Source: a virus. Taken from it: DNA of 40,373 bases. Shown here piece by piece: positions 1 through 7,612 of this stretch (position 1 is the stretch's first letter; every line of letters begins with the position of its first letter). The position numbers were made by a program, and so were the translations under genes. The stretch lies in the IMG/VR virus record IMGVR_UViG_3300042350_002363, positions 1-40,373 of that record. One strand, 5' to 3'. The notes below the pieces were generated by a model. That model was not told the DNA's origin. It searched no databases and was given only the letters and a program-made list of their open reading frames with translations.

Positions 1-697
1 CGACCAGGCCGTTCTTCCACTGGTAGCGCGTGGAGTACGCCTGGAGCCGCGTGCCGTCCGAGTTGTAGACGGTCTGCTCGCCGAGGTCCTCGTGCATGAG
101 GCCGGCCGTCGAGCCCTTGGGGAAGGGGCAGTAGACGGTGTTGTCGCCCCAGACCACCAGGTACACCGAGGTGTTCGCGGTGGCCGAGTACGAGCCGCCG
201 CCGGCGAGGCCGTTGAGGATGTTGACGCTGTTGTTGGAACCCGTCAGCGCCGAGTAGCGCGGGGCCAGCCCGAGGAACTGCTTCGGGTCGGTCGCCGGGT
301 TGCCGTAGAACATCGTGCTCGCCATCGTCTGGTTCATCGCCTCGAGGAAGGCGGTGTCCTCCGACAGGCGGAACTGGGCGGTGTTGCCGTTCAGCATGGC
401 GAGGTCCTTGTCGACCTCGCTGCGGGCCTCGAGGATGCCGCAGGCCTCGTCGACCTGGGCGGTCGTCGACTTGCTGTTCGGGATGCCCTGGTTGAGGGCG
501 CGCCAGTAGACCTGGGGCAGGCCGGTGCGGATCACGACGCGCTCGCCGGTCGGGAGGTTGCCCTCCTTGAAGACGCAGTCCTCGAGGATCTCGTTCGACT
601 GCGACAGGAGCTCGGCGATGATGGGCACGTTGCCCTCGGGATCGGTGCGCTTGGCCCAATCCGCGAGGGTCAGGTTGGAAGTGGAGAGAGTTGCCAT
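1..697 (-). CDS. Major capsid protein (3' end cut off by window edge)
   Basis: Open frame from an ATG at 697 with no stop before the left edge, so 232 N-terminal residues are visible. The protein begins MATLSTSNLTLADWAKR and continues with segments typical of the GP7-like capsid family of podoviruses: an N-terminal region naming the sample state (DPEGNVPIIAELL), a positively charged GERVVIRTGLP segment, and a middle SEDTAFLEAMNQTMASTMFYGNP stretch within which family members are well conserved. Family members are usually about 330 residues, so roughly 100 are missing. It would form the icosahedral shell. It is the last visible gene of the left minus-strand head block, 21 bp after the scaffold gene, matching the scaffold-then-capsid order of many podoviruses. 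Family assignment is from memory of sequence pattern; the partial nature is seen directly. Confidence 0.88.
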   Translation of the reverse strand, partial: MATLSTSNLTLADWAKRTDPEGNVPIIAELLSQSNEILEDCVFKEGNLPTGERVVIRTGLPQVYWRALNQGIPNSKSTTAQVDEACGILEARSEVDKDLAMLNGNTAQFRLSEDTAFLEAMNQTMASTMFYGNPATDPKQFLGLAPRYSALTGSNNSVNILNGLAGGGSYSATANTSVYLVVWGDNTVYCPFPKGSTAGLMHEDLGEQTVYNSDGTRLQAYSTRYQWKNGLV

Positions 698-718
698 TGC
701 TGTGGTTCCCTTGTTGGG

Positions 719-1405
719 TTAGGTGTTTGAGTAAAGAGCCTCGGCGAGGTCGGCGAAGGAACGTGGTCCGGCCTTGGCCTGCGTGGCCGCGCCCGTGACC
801 ATGCGGTCCTCGCTGATCGCCTTTCCGGCTCGGAACATGAACCGGATGAGCTCCGGGTGGTTTCCGAGTCCGGTTTCGTTCAGCAGCGTGCGGAGTTCGG
901 TGGTGCCGAACGCATCGAGCGCCTTCTTTGCAACGCCCAGGTTCTCCGACAGCTTCTCGCCGCCGAACTCTCGGTCGGACTTGGAGTTGTCGGCCCAGCC
1001 GTTGCGTGTGGCCTCGATCATCGCCATCTGGCGCTCGGCCATCTTTGGGCCGACTGCGTCGAGAAGGCGCTGCGCGGACTCCTGCGACAGGTTCAGTTCC
1101 TTTGCCACCTGCGAGTACGAGGCCATGACCTCCGAGTCGAACACTCGACCCTCGGGCGCCTTGAACTCGTAGGCTTCCGGCGCCTTGGGTGCCTCGGCGG
1201 GTGCCTTGGCCTCCTCGGCGGCGGCCGGCGCAGGTTCCTTTCCGGCAGGGGCCGCATCGGCGGCTTGCCGGTCCTGGGTCGCGGGAGCCTTCTGCGTGTT
1301 CCCGTAGAGCTTGTCGGCCGTCGCCGCCACGCTTTCCGGGGCCGTCGATGGTGCAGCTGCTTCAGTGATTGCCGCGGCTGTTTCCATCATCGTTGGTTCC
1401 GTCAT
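719..1405 (-). CDS. Capsid scaffolding protein
   Basis: 228 residues. The first ~90 are rich in Ala, Pro, Glu and Thr and of low complexity; the rest is predicted helical and charged (SEVMASYSQVAKELNLSQE, then KALDAFGTTELRTLLNETG). An acidic, disordered N-terminus with a helical C-terminus, placed directly before the major capsid gene, is the usual picture for podovirus scaffold or scaffold/protease proteins. I see no serine protease catalytic motif, so a pure scaffold role is preferred. The start at 1405 lies 44 bp inside the 3' end of the upstream Bbp19-like gene, in another frame, which suggests translational coupling. The role is inferred from position and composition. Confidence 0.75.
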   Translation of the reverse strand: MTEPTMMETAAAITEAAAPSTAPESVAATADKLYGNTQKAPATQDRQAADAAPAGKEPAPAAAEEAKAPAEAPKAPEAYEFKAPEGRVFDSEVMASYSQVAKELNLSQESAQRLLDAVGPKMAERQMAMIEATRNGWADNSKSDREFGGEKLSENLGVAKKALDAFGTTELRTLLNETGLGNHPELIRFMFRAGKAISEDRMVTGAATQAKAGPRSFADLAEALYSNT

Positions 1406-1712
1406 CCTGGTGTTCCTTCATCATCACGTGGTACTGCTCGGGGCACGCGGAGTGGATGAGGCCGAGGAGCCTCAATCCGCCGTTCCGGTTCCCTTCCGCG
1501 AATGCCATCTGCATGGCGTTGGCCGCGAAGGTAGATCGGAACACACCCGCGTGGTCGAGAATGCGCCAGGCCATGCGCCTGCCGCGCTTCTGCGACATGA
1601 GCCACTTCACGTCGGCCTCCTCGTTCTGCCTGTCCAGGCGCTCCCTGAGCTCCTTGTCGGCTCGGTCGCGCTCCTGCCCGCGCAGGTCGAGGGGGTCGTA
1701 GTTGTTGCTCAT
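1362..1712 (-). CDS. Bbp19-like phage protein
   Basis: 116 residues, highly charged N-terminus (DLRGQERDRADKELRERL) followed by a compact region containing the pattern WLMSQKRGRRMAWRILD, HAGVFRSTF and a later GNRNGGLRLLG...CPEQYHVMMKE. This pattern matches the small phage family named after Bordetella phage BPP-1 Bbp19, normally found between portal and capsid genes; its molecular role is unknown to me. It follows the 265-aa virion gene by 39 bp and overlaps the scaffold gene. The last ~15 residues (DDGTNDDGNSRGNH) are polar and probably unstructured. Confidence 0.72.
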   Translation of the reverse strand: MSNNYDPLDLRGQERDRADKELRERLDRQNEEADVKWLMSQKRGRRMAWRILDHAGVFRSTFAANAMQMAFAEGNRNGGLRLLGLIHSACPEQYHVMMKEHQDDGTNDDGNSRGNH

Positions 1713-1751
1713 ACGCGAATGTAGCCCCGCGTCATGCCGTTACGGGGACTG

Positions 1752-2549
1752 TCACGTGCTAGTGATCTTGAGATTCCACGCCTCGAGCGTGATGAACTCG
1801 TTGGCGGTCGCAATCTGCCCGGTGATGGCGAACGTATGCGCGATCCCGAATCCGCCAGTCGGGGTCATGGTGACGTTCGCGCCAGTTGACGCACCGTGTC
1901 CGGGTGCCGCAAGGGCGTTCGAGACCAGGGTCGTGTCACTGTTCGCCCACGCCTGCTTATCGACGGACAGGCTCACGTTCGATGCGGCAACCGTCTGCGA
2001 ATACCATCCGGCATCGCCGATGTTGACCTTGAGGATCTTGTTGTTGGCGCTTCCCGTCATCGCAAACAGCGCGTCAATCTCAAGTTCCATGCCGGGCTTG
2101 ATCGCGTTCGCCGGGATGGTTGCCGACACCATAGTGATGTCATTGCCGACAACCGTCACGGTCGGGGTGCCGAGGCCAGCAGCGTGCGGGTAGTTGATGG
2201 TGATCTTCGTAGTAGCCGCGCTGACATCGGTGACCGTGTACAGGCCGTTGACGCCAGTACCGCCAGCCCAGGTGACGCGAACGAGCTTGTTCTGCGCAAC
2301 CGCGTTAGTCAGGCTATGGATGCCGGCGCTCGTCAGACGCACGCTGCCGCTGCTGTCCTCGTAACTCAACGTAGTGAACGTCGCAGCAGGAGCGACGATT
2401 GACACGGCGGCAGTTGCGCCGGCGTAGGTCGGCTCGTTCCGCATGATCTGGAAATAATTCTCGCCACCATCCTCGTCCTTGACGCCGACGATGTCTCCGG
2501 TCACGTTATCGTAGAGCCAGGGGGAATTCGGGTTCTTGAGCCGTGCCAT
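1752..2549 (-). CDS. Putative virion (head decoration or tail) protein, 265 aa
   Basis: 265 residues starting MARLKNPNSPWLYDNVTGD. An in-frame upstream extension to 2798 exists but is only antisense-like arginine/histidine-rich sequence lying over the portal gene, so I choose the ATG at 2549, 3 bp after the portal stop. The body is rich in Thr, Ser, Ala and Val in alternating patterns (TLSYEDSSGSVRLTSAG, VNGLYTVTDVSAATTKIT), suggesting an all-beta fold like head decoration or tail proteins. The NPNSPWLYDN...GDIVGVKDEDGGE start recurs in phage structural proteins that I have seen. Its place between portal and Bbp19-like gene supports a virion role; which one is not resolvable here. Confidence 0.6.
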   Translation of the reverse strand: MARLKNPNSPWLYDNVTGDIVGVKDEDGGENYFQIMRNEPTYAGATAAVSIVAPAATFTTLSYEDSSGSVRLTSAGIHSLTNAVAQNKLVRVTWAGGTGVNGLYTVTDVSAATTKITINYPHAAGLGTPTVTVVGNDITMVSATIPANAIKPGMELEIDALFAMTGSANNKILKVNIGDAGWYSQTVAASNVSLSVDKQAWANSDTTLVSNALAAPGHGASTGANVTMTPTGGFGIAHTFAITGQIATANEFITLEAWNLKITST

Positions 2550-2551
2550 GT

Positions 2552-4270
2552 TCAGACCTCCAGTGCGCTCGGGGAGCCATACCCCGAGAACATGTTCGTG
2601 ATGTCGGTGAGGGCGTTGTCGCCGCCTGTCGGCGACTGCGCCATGTTCTTGACCGTCTGCGACTGCTGCTGCATGACGGCCGCCTGCTCCTTCGCGGCCA
2701 TCGCCTGCGCCCGCGCCTGGCGGATGAGCGCGACGTCCTTGTCCGCGATGATGAGGGCCGGGTCGATGCCGAGCATGTCGGCATACACGTCGGCCCACTC
2801 ATCCTGGTCGAACTTGTCGAGGATGTCGGGCTTCATCTGCGCGATGGCGCCGAGGTTCCCGACGAAGCGGTCGACGGCGTTCGTTCCGATGGCGCGCTGC
2901 GCCTGCGCCAGCATGGACACGAACTCGATGTTCAGGTCCATTCCCTGCAATTCCTGCGGCGCAGGCGGGACGATCCCGGCCTGCACCATGCGGGTGAAGG
3001 TCGTGTCGACGAGCGGGGCGAGCAGCTCGTTGTGCAGGCGCTCGAGCACGGGGCCGAGCATGATGAGCTTCTCCTCGTGGCGCTCTGCGACCTCGGTTGC
3101 GGTCATCCGCGTGTTCGGGCCGGCGTTGGCGAGCATCAGGAACAGGTCCGCGTAGAACGCGCCCCGCACGCGCTCGCGGCAGTCCATGATGTCGTTCAGG
3201 AGGTACTGGAGGTTGAGGTTCACCTCGAACGCGGTCTTGATCCCGTTGTTGGCCGCGCCGTCGTAGTAGGAGATCCCGCCCGGGAGCATCTCGATGTCGC
3301 GGTTCTTCATTGACGCCGGCACCTGCAAGGGCGGCTTCGTCTGGTAGTCGATGGCCTGCGCCTTGCGGAGTTGCTCGTGCTGGAGCTGCTTGACGTCGCC
3401 GAGCGCCTCCATGCCTGGGCTGTGCCCGTAGATGTCGCCGCCGACCACGGCCCAGCGGGGGACGAGCGCCGGGAACTGCATGAATCCGCTCTCGCGCAGG
3501 AACTTGCCGTCCTCGCCGCCGACCTCGAAGTACCACGACCCGAAGGGCATGTTGCGCGAGTCGCGCTTGCCCATGTCGCGGTCTGCACGCGGCTCGATGG
3601 CGTGGATCACGGGCACCCACTGGTCGAGGGTGCCGTTCGAATACATGTTCCGCACGGTGACGGAGCAGTTCTCGAGGCCGAACTCCTTGACGATCTGCGA
3701 CACCGTCATGTCGAACTCGCGGTAGAGCGTGCAGACTCGGCCCTTGGCGTCGGTCGAGATGCAGTACTCGCCGCAGGTCAGCGGGTAGTGGTGGATGACC
3801 TGCTCGTAGTCCGGGAGCACGATGGACGCTGCGGTGCCGAAGGTGCCGAGTTCCTCGTACATCATGTGCAGCGAGCGGTAGGTGTTCGACTTCTGGAACA
3901 CGCGCTGCATGCGCTTGGTGACGTCATCGAGCCACAACTTGACCGGGTCGAAGGAGTTCAGTTCCGGGTCAGGCGTGGCGAGCCGGAACCACTGGCGGGC
4001 CGGGCTCGTGGCGCCCGACATCATGCCGGCGCCGAGCGTGCGGAGCGCACGCGTCCCGGTGTTGTCGTAGATGTTGTTGTGCCGGCGCCAGCCCTTGTCG
4101 CGGTCCTGGCGGAAGTAGCGGCCGTTGCGCGGCAGGATGTAGGAGGTCAGTTCCTGCCAATGGGCGTACCAGGACGCACGCTCGCTCTTGAGCTGTCCCC
4201 AGCGGGTGAACAGCTTGTCCCGCGTGGGTGCGTCCTCGTAGCTCTGGCCGTCGCCGACGTACTGGCTCAC
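2552..4270 (-). CDS. Portal (head-to-tail connector) protein
   Basis: 572 residues, the usual length for T7-type podovirus connectors. It starts with a helical region (FTRWGQLKSERASWYAHWQELTSYI) followed by LPRNGRYF, then LGAGMMSGATSPARQWFRL, the hallmark segment of the head-tail connecting protein family. Further along are GTAASIVLPDY, a GGDIYGHSPGMEALGDVKQL segment near residues 277-296 and RMTATEVAERHEEKL, all typical. The last ~50 residues are Gln/Ala-rich (AMAAKEQAAVMQQQSQTVKN) and likely extended. Twelve copies would form the ring at one capsid vertex through which DNA is packaged and ejected. It begins directly after the stop of the 165-aa Ala/Gly-rich gene. Confidence 0.93.
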   Translation of the reverse strand: MSQYVGDGQSYEDAPTRDKLFTRWGQLKSERASWYAHWQELTSYILPRNGRYFRQDRDKGWRRHNNIYDNTGTRALRTLGAGMMSGATSPARQWFRLATPDPELNSFDPVKLWLDDVTKRMQRVFQKSNTYRSLHMMYEELGTFGTAASIVLPDYEQVIHHYPLTCGEYCISTDAKGRVCTLYREFDMTVSQIVKEFGLENCSVTVRNMYSNGTLDQWVPVIHAIEPRADRDMGKRDSRNMPFGSWYFEVGGEDGKFLRESGFMQFPALVPRWAVVGGDIYGHSPGMEALGDVKQLQHEQLRKAQAIDYQTKPPLQVPASMKNRDIEMLPGGISYYDGAANNGIKTAFEVNLNLQYLLNDIMDCRERVRGAFYADLFLMLANAGPNTRMTATEVAERHEEKLIMLGPVLERLHNELLAPLVDTTFTRMVQAGIVPPAPQELQGMDLNIEFVSMLAQAQRAIGTNAVDRFVGNLGAIAQMKPDILDKFDQDEWADVYADMLGIDPALIIADKDVALIRQARAQAMAAKEQAAVMQQQSQTVKNMAQSPTGGDNALTDITNMFSGYGSPSALEV

Positions 4271-4768
4271 TCAGCCTCCGAGGAGCGTCTGGCGCCCCAG
4301 CTGGAGGTCCTGCGGGTTGACGCCCATCGGCCCGGTGAGCATGGTCGTGGTCGGGCCGCCCTCGGCGCCCGCCTGCTGCATGATGCCTGCGACGTCCGGC
4401 TGTGCGCGGGTGGCAGCGGCCATCGCCTGCTGCGACTGACGCTGCTGGCTTCGTGCCTGCGCGGCGGCTGCCTGCTGCGCGGTGCGCTGCTCGGTCATCG
4501 CCTGCTGCTGGGCCTTCTTGCCGCTCTCGCCTGCGGAGATCGCGTAGCCCGTGCCGGCAGCCGCAGTGGCCGCGCCGATGGCTGGGAGCGCCGACCCAAT
4601 GGCCGCGCCCAGGCCGCCGGCGGTGCCGCCCGCGAGTCCGGCCGCGCCTGCCGCAGCGCCGAGGCCGGCGCCGATGGCGCCGAGCGCGCTGCCGATGGCC
4701 GAGATGATGAACCGCCGCTCGTGGCGGGCGGTCAGGTCGCGCTGGCGTCGGAGCGAGTGTCCTTCCAT
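4271..4768 (-). CDS. Ala/Gly-rich putative virion protein, 165 aa
   Basis: 165 residues from the ATG at 4768, which shares one base with the TGA stop of the acetyltransferase gene (TGATG), so the two are translationally coupled. The longer in-frame extension to 4900 lies over that gene and is rejected. After a basic start (MEGHSLRRQRDLTARHERR) comes a long Ala/Gly-rich hydrophobic stretch (residues ~20-80, e.g. SALGAIGAGLGAAAGAAG), then a Gln/Ala-rich helical region. Proteins of this composition are common in phages as internal virion or ejection components that can insert in membranes. No specific family is recognised. Confidence 0.6.
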   Translation of the reverse strand: MEGHSLRRQRDLTARHERRFIISAIGSALGAIGAGLGAAAGAAGLAGGTAGGLGAAIGSALPAIGAATAAAGTGYAISAGESGKKAQQQAMTEQRTAQQAAAAQARSQQRQSQQAMAAATRAQPDVAGIMQQAGAEGGPTTTMLTGPMGVNPQDLQLGRQTLLGG

Positions 4769-5217
4769 CACAGTCCTTTCGTGAACGTCCGTTCGGTGAT
4801 CCGGTACCCGAGCCTCGTCAGGATGCGCTCCGCCGCGCTTTCCCCTTCGAGGACGATGTCCGACATGCAGATGGCTTTCGCGCCTTCTTCCTTGGCCCAA
4901 CGCTCGAATTCTGCCAGCATCCGCACGCCTTCAACTCGTCCTCGGACATCTTCGTCCATCCACCACGACGTCTCGAGGGCAACGCGGGCGCCGGGGCTGA
5001 ACCAGACTGGCTGGAGAATTGCCGCCAGGAAGCCGCGAGGAACGCCTTCAATCTCCGCCACCCACACACGACCATGCTCGAAGACAGCGCCGATGGCGGC
5101 TCGCATGTCCTCGTGGCTTGGCGAAAGTGCTGCTGCATAGCGGGTGCCTGCGAAGAACCGTTGTCCCATCGCGGCGATCACGTCGAGATCGTCCGCAGTC
5201 GCGAGCCTTACGGGCAT
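4768..5217 (-). CDS. GNAT-family N-acetyltransferase
   Basis: 149 residues. The N-terminus MPVRLATADDLDVIAAMGQ is the classical GNAT beta1-alpha1 start, followed by a strand pair around VWVAEIEGVPRGFLAAIL and a C-terminus IVLEGESAAERILTRLGYRITERTF in which AAERILTRLGYR is the typical last helix and motif of the fold. The acetyl-CoA pyrophosphate-binding motif (normally RxxGxG/A) is poorly kept: the corresponding loop reads DEDVRGRVEGVRML. It would transfer acetyl groups from acetyl-CoA to an unknown substrate. It sits between terminase and virion genes, behind a GGGAGGA ribosome site and a 14-bp sequence repeated elsewhere in the genome (5238-5251). Such genes are often accessory cargo in phages. 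Confidence 0.8.
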   Translation of the reverse strand: MPVRLATADDLDVIAAMGQRFFAGTRYAAALSPSHEDMRAAIGAVFEHGRVWVAEIEGVPRGFLAAILQPVWFSPGARVALETSWWMDEDVRGRVEGVRMLAEFERWAKEEGAKAICMSDIVLEGESAAERILTRLGYRITERTFTKGL

Positions 5218-5237
5218 GACTGTATTCCTCCCATCAT

Positions 5238-5251
5238 CGGTTACGGGTACT
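5238..5251 (-). repeat. 14-bp boundary repeat, copy 1
   Basis: Minus-strand sequence AGTACCCGTAACCG begins on the last base of the terminase stop codon and fills most of the gap before the acetyltransferase gene. The identical 14 bases occur again at 25936-25949, also straddling the stop of a minus-strand gene. Meaning unknown: module junction, regulatory site or chance. Confidence 0.55.
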
Positions 5252-6576
5252 CACCGCATCTCTGCGTACGGGTCGTAGTCCTTGGGCTTTGGGTCGAGCC
5301 GCTCGCGCACCTCGCGAGGCAGCATCTTGGCGACCGGGTAGGCGAAGGTGAGCGCGAGCGCGTCCGCGATGTCCGGGCTGCCGCCGCCCTGAAGCCGCTT
5401 CTTGATGTCATCCTTCGACTCTAAGACGCGCTTGCCGACCGCGTCGTACCAGTACATCGGGGTCGACAGCTCCTGCTTGAGGGTGGTGTCCTGCGGGATG
5501 CTGCCGCCGTTCTCGAGCCATTCCTTGACGGCCCACCACATCTCGGTGCGCTTGTTCACGAACAGGTTGGGGAACGTGGCCTTGCCGCCGAATGGCACCT
5601 CGGTGACCTCGTAGCCGAGCTGTCGCAGGCGGTCGATGACACCCGAGCCGGCGCCTGCGTCGATGAACACGGCGTCCGGGTCGCGGTCCTCGATGATGCT
5701 GGCGACGATGGCCGCGAGGTTCATGTTGTCGATCCCCTGCCGGATGACGGGGTCTTCCATGCGCAAGCCCTGGCGCAGGACGATGACGCTGCGGTCATCC
5801 CCGAAGCGGGCCGGGTCGACGCCGATCACCAGCGGGAACTCGAGGACGTCCCCGTCCGGGTAGCGGCGGCTGGCGGCGGCGTCTGCCTCCGAGAGGCTGA
5901 TGAGCTGGTCATCGCCGGCGGCGCTGAAGTCGCAGAGGTACTCGCGTGCGAACGCCTGCTCGGGCATGTCGCGCTGGAGTCGTGCGACCTCCTCGGCGTC
6001 GAGAGCGTCCGTGTCGTGGACCGTGTACCTCGCCGCATACCAGTCGGGCAGGGAGCCAGCCCGGTAGAACAGCTCGCTGAACAGGTTGATCCCGGCGGGC
6101 GTGCCGATGAACATGGCCCATCCCTTGCGGTCGGAGAGGGCGGGCTGGAGGATGTCGTTCCAGACCTCGGGCTTAATCTGCGCGACCTCGTCGATGACGC
6201 AGCCGTCGAGTCGAACGCCGCGGAGTGCGTCAGGGTTGTCGCCGCCGAACAGGCGGATCGTGGCCTTGTTGTGCTTGAACGTCACGGCCAGGTCGGCCTC
6301 GTTGATCTCGACGGCGGCCGAGCGGATGAACGGGTCGAGCTTCTGCTTCAGGCGCGCCCAGGCGATGGCCTTTGCCTGCTTCAGGAACGGGGCGACGTAT
6401 ACGAAGAACCCCAGTTCGTCGGTGAACTTCACCGCCCGGTGCATGAGCTCCATGAGCGCGAGCTCGGTCTTGCCAGCGCGGCGGTGCAGGGCGAGGACGG
6501 TGAAGCGGCGGCGCTCGAGGTGGCACTTGCGCTGCCACGCCCTGGGCTCGTAGCCGAGCCGGATCGTCTCAGGCAT
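5251..6576 (-). CDS. terL: Terminase large subunit
   Basis: 441 residues. ATPase half: Walker A HRRAGKTE at 31-38, Walker B with catalytic carboxylate CVIDE at 126-130, and coupling motif GTPAG at 158-162. Nuclease half (RNase H-like): IGVDPARFGDD at 251-261 with D254, VFIDAGAG at 303-310 with D306, and a last acidic pair in GSPDIADAL at 399-407. All expected motor and nuclease residues are present, so it should be functional in translocating DNA into the capsid through the portal and cutting it. The ATG at 6576 overlaps the end of the small subunit gene by 8 bp. Length is normal for phage large terminases. Confidence 0.95.
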   Translation of the reverse strand: MPETIRLGYEPRAWQRKCHLERRRFTVLALHRRAGKTELALMELMHRAVKFTDELGFFVYVAPFLKQAKAIAWARLKQKLDPFIRSAAVEINEADLAVTFKHNKATIRLFGGDNPDALRGVRLDGCVIDEVAQIKPEVWNDILQPALSDRKGWAMFIGTPAGINLFSELFYRAGSLPDWYAARYTVHDTDALDAEEVARLQRDMPEQAFAREYLCDFSAAGDDQLISLSEADAAASRRYPDGDVLEFPLVIGVDPARFGDDRSVIVLRQGLRMEDPVIRQGIDNMNLAAIVASIIEDRDPDAVFIDAGAGSGVIDRLRQLGYEVTEVPFGGKATFPNLFVNKRTEMWWAVKEWLENGGSIPQDTTLKQELSTPMYWYDAVGKRVLESKDDIKKRLQGGGSPDIADALALTFAYPVAKMLPREVRERLDPKPKDYDPYAEMR

Positions 6577-6982
6577 CCGGGACGCCAGTAATGACGTTCA
6601 GGACGATGTTCCCGCCATGGTCAAGGTGCTGGCGGTCGCCGTACTTCTTCGGGTTCCACTTGGCGAGGAGCTTCAGGCGGGTATCGACCTGGAGCCGACG
6701 CCACGCCACCTCGACCTGGTCAAGCGGCTGGATGTCCGACAGCGCCATGCACTGGTCGGCGATGATGTCGTGCCCATCTTCGCGTGCGCGTGCGATGCGT
6801 AGGGCGAAATCCGGGTCCTTGTCCATCCAGTCGTAAACCGCCGTGAAGTGCGGGTTTCCGTCAATCCTGCACCATTCGCGCAGGGGCCGGCCTTCGGAGA
6901 TCCACTTGACGAGGGAGTCAGCCTTGTCCTGCGGGACGGGGACCGTCGTTCCCAGCGGCCGCCCGACCTTCCGGCGCACGAC
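6569..6982 (-). CDS. terS: Terminase small subunit (start uncertain)
   Basis: The frame is open from 7150, but residues upstream of the GTG at 6982 look like out-of-frame sequence over the preceding gene (Ser/Pro/Arg-rich). From that GTG the product is 137 residues starting (V)RRKVGRPLGTT. It shows the pattern of small terminases that bind the packaging site: GRP basic start, then REWCRIDGNPHFTAVYDWMDKDPDFALRIARAREDG, in which the HTH-like segment and the ...ARA(R/K)ED motif are typical, and a C-terminus KLLAKWNPKKYGDR that is nearly diagnostic. It overlaps the large subunit by 8 bp. No clear ribosome site precedes the GTG; it could rely on coupling to the upstream HTH gene, which it overlaps by 65 bp. 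Confidence 0.82.
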   Translation of the reverse strand, partial: VVRRKVGRPLGTTVPVPQDKADSLVKWISEGRPLREWCRIDGNPHFTAVYDWMDKDPDFALRIARAREDGHDIIADQCMALSDIQPLDQVEVAWRRLQVDTRLKLLAKWNPKKYGDRQHLDHGGNIVLNVITGVPDA

Positions 6983-7208
6983 GAGGTCGCCGCCAGGCGG
7001 TGGGGACTGCGGAGCGGCGCTGGTAGCGGGCGATCTTCGCGACCGTCTGCCAGCGGAGGGCGAGGTGCTTGGCGATGCGACGATAGCCCCATCCACGGTC
7101 TTCGTGGAGCACGCGGATGAGGGTGACGGTTTCGTCCGTGATCGTGGCATTGTGGTGCGTCTGGCCGACGCGGCGGCCGTTGTCGTCGTAGGCGACGAGG
7201 GTGGTCAC
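6918..7208 (-). CDS. Small helix-turn-helix protein
   Basis: 96 residues from a GTG at 7208 that overlaps the stop of the upstream 48-aa gene (GTGA). Residues ~28-58 read TLIRVLHEDRGWGYRRIAKHLALRWQTVAKI, a clear helix-turn-helix (GYRRIAKHLALRWQTVAKI) as in resolvase- or sigma-like DNA binders, preceded by HHNATITDETV. The C-terminal ~35 residues are Arg/Pro/Ala-rich and lie over the start of the small terminase in another frame. Small HTH proteins just before terminase genes are frequent in phages; it may help packaging-site recognition or regulate the block. Function not established. Confidence 0.68.
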   Translation of the reverse strand: MTTLVAYDDNGRRVGQTHHNATITDETVTLIRVLHEDRGWGYRRIAKHLALRWQTVAKIARYQRRSAVPTAWRRPRRAPEGRAAAGNDGPRPAGQG

Positions 7209-7351
7209 TTCTTCCGCTTGCCCTTTGCGCGGACGTCGGCGCGGTTGAACTTCTTGGCGACCTTCATGGGGACGCCGACCTTCTTGGCGAAGGCGCGGGA
7301 ATGGGCGGCGGCGGCCATCAGACGGCGTTGGGCTGGTGACTTGCTTGGCAT
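7205..7351 (-). CDS. Small basic phage protein, 48 aa
   Basis: 48 residues from the ATG at 7351: MPSKSPAQRRLMAAAAHSRA followed by a lysine-rich tail ending KGKRKK. The start pattern SPAQxRLMxAAAH is one I have often seen in very short phage proteins of unknown role encoded near terminase or structural genes. It is strongly basic and could bind nucleic acid. The longer frame up to 7468 overlaps the preceding gene and is rejected. It ends in a 4-bp overlap with the HTH gene, so all the small genes here form one operon. Confidence 0.65.
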   Translation of the reverse strand: MPSKSPAQRRLMAAAAHSRAFAKKVGVPMKVAKKFNRADVRAKGKRKK

Positions 7352-7353
7352 GG

Positions 7354-7596
7354 TCAGGAATCCTTCAGGACGAGCCGGAGGTCGAATCCGGCCTCGTGGG
7401 CGATCTTGAGCACGGAATCGAACGTGGGGCGTCTGCGCCCGATTACGGGGGCATTGGACAAGAGGCACTGCACGGTATGTGCGCGGAGTGCGCCCTTGGC
7501 CTCGAGGCGGCGTGCGAGGGCGCTGCGCGTGGTGCCGCCATCGGTCACGGCTTGCGTGATCGCCTGCTTGAAATCCTCATACGAGCCGATATTCAT
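7354..7596 (-). CDS. Small putative DNA-binding protein, 80 aa
   Basis: 80 residues (MNIGSYEDFKQAITQAVTDG...). The middle reads RSALARRLEAKGALRAHTVQCLLSN, which has the helix-loop-helix spacing of a Cro/C1-like DNA-binding unit, followed by PTFDSVLKIAHEAGFDLRL. The ending resembles antitoxin or XRE-type proteins, where the recognition helix is followed by a 'FDTLLRIAxAxGxxLxL' segment. I infer a transcription regulator; no toxin partner is evident next to it. It lies between the 96-aa and 48-aa genes in one minus-strand operon. An extended -10 element (7604-7612) lies directly upstream, so its mRNA could start at or very near the ATG. Confidence 0.6.
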   Translation of the reverse strand: MNIGSYEDFKQAITQAVTDGGTTRSALARRLEAKGALRAHTVQCLLSNAPVIGRRRPTFDSVLKIAHEAGFDLRLVLKDS

Positions 7597-7603
7597 TGCC
7601 CGC

Positions 7604-7612
7604 AGTATATCA
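7604..7612 (-). promoter_or_regulatory. Possible extended -10 promoter
   Basis: On the minus strand TGATATACT (TGn plus TATACT) lies 7 bp before the ATG at 7596; its TGA is also the stop codon of the upstream gene. There is no convincing -35 box. Transcription from it would give an almost leaderless message. Confidence 0.3.

Noticed and set aside
92-730. 212-aa plus-strand frame over the capsid gene
   Set aside because: Antisense shadow of the capsid gene, whose minus-strand product is family-typical.
2550-2798. N-terminal extension of the 265-aa virion gene
   Set aside because: The added 83 residues are Arg/His-rich sequence over the portal gene in another frame; the ATG at 2549 gives a family-typical start.
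3371-5140. 589-aa plus-strand frame opposite the portal and acetyltransferase genes
   Set aside because: Antisense shadow; the portal and GNAT proteins on the minus strand are unmistakable.
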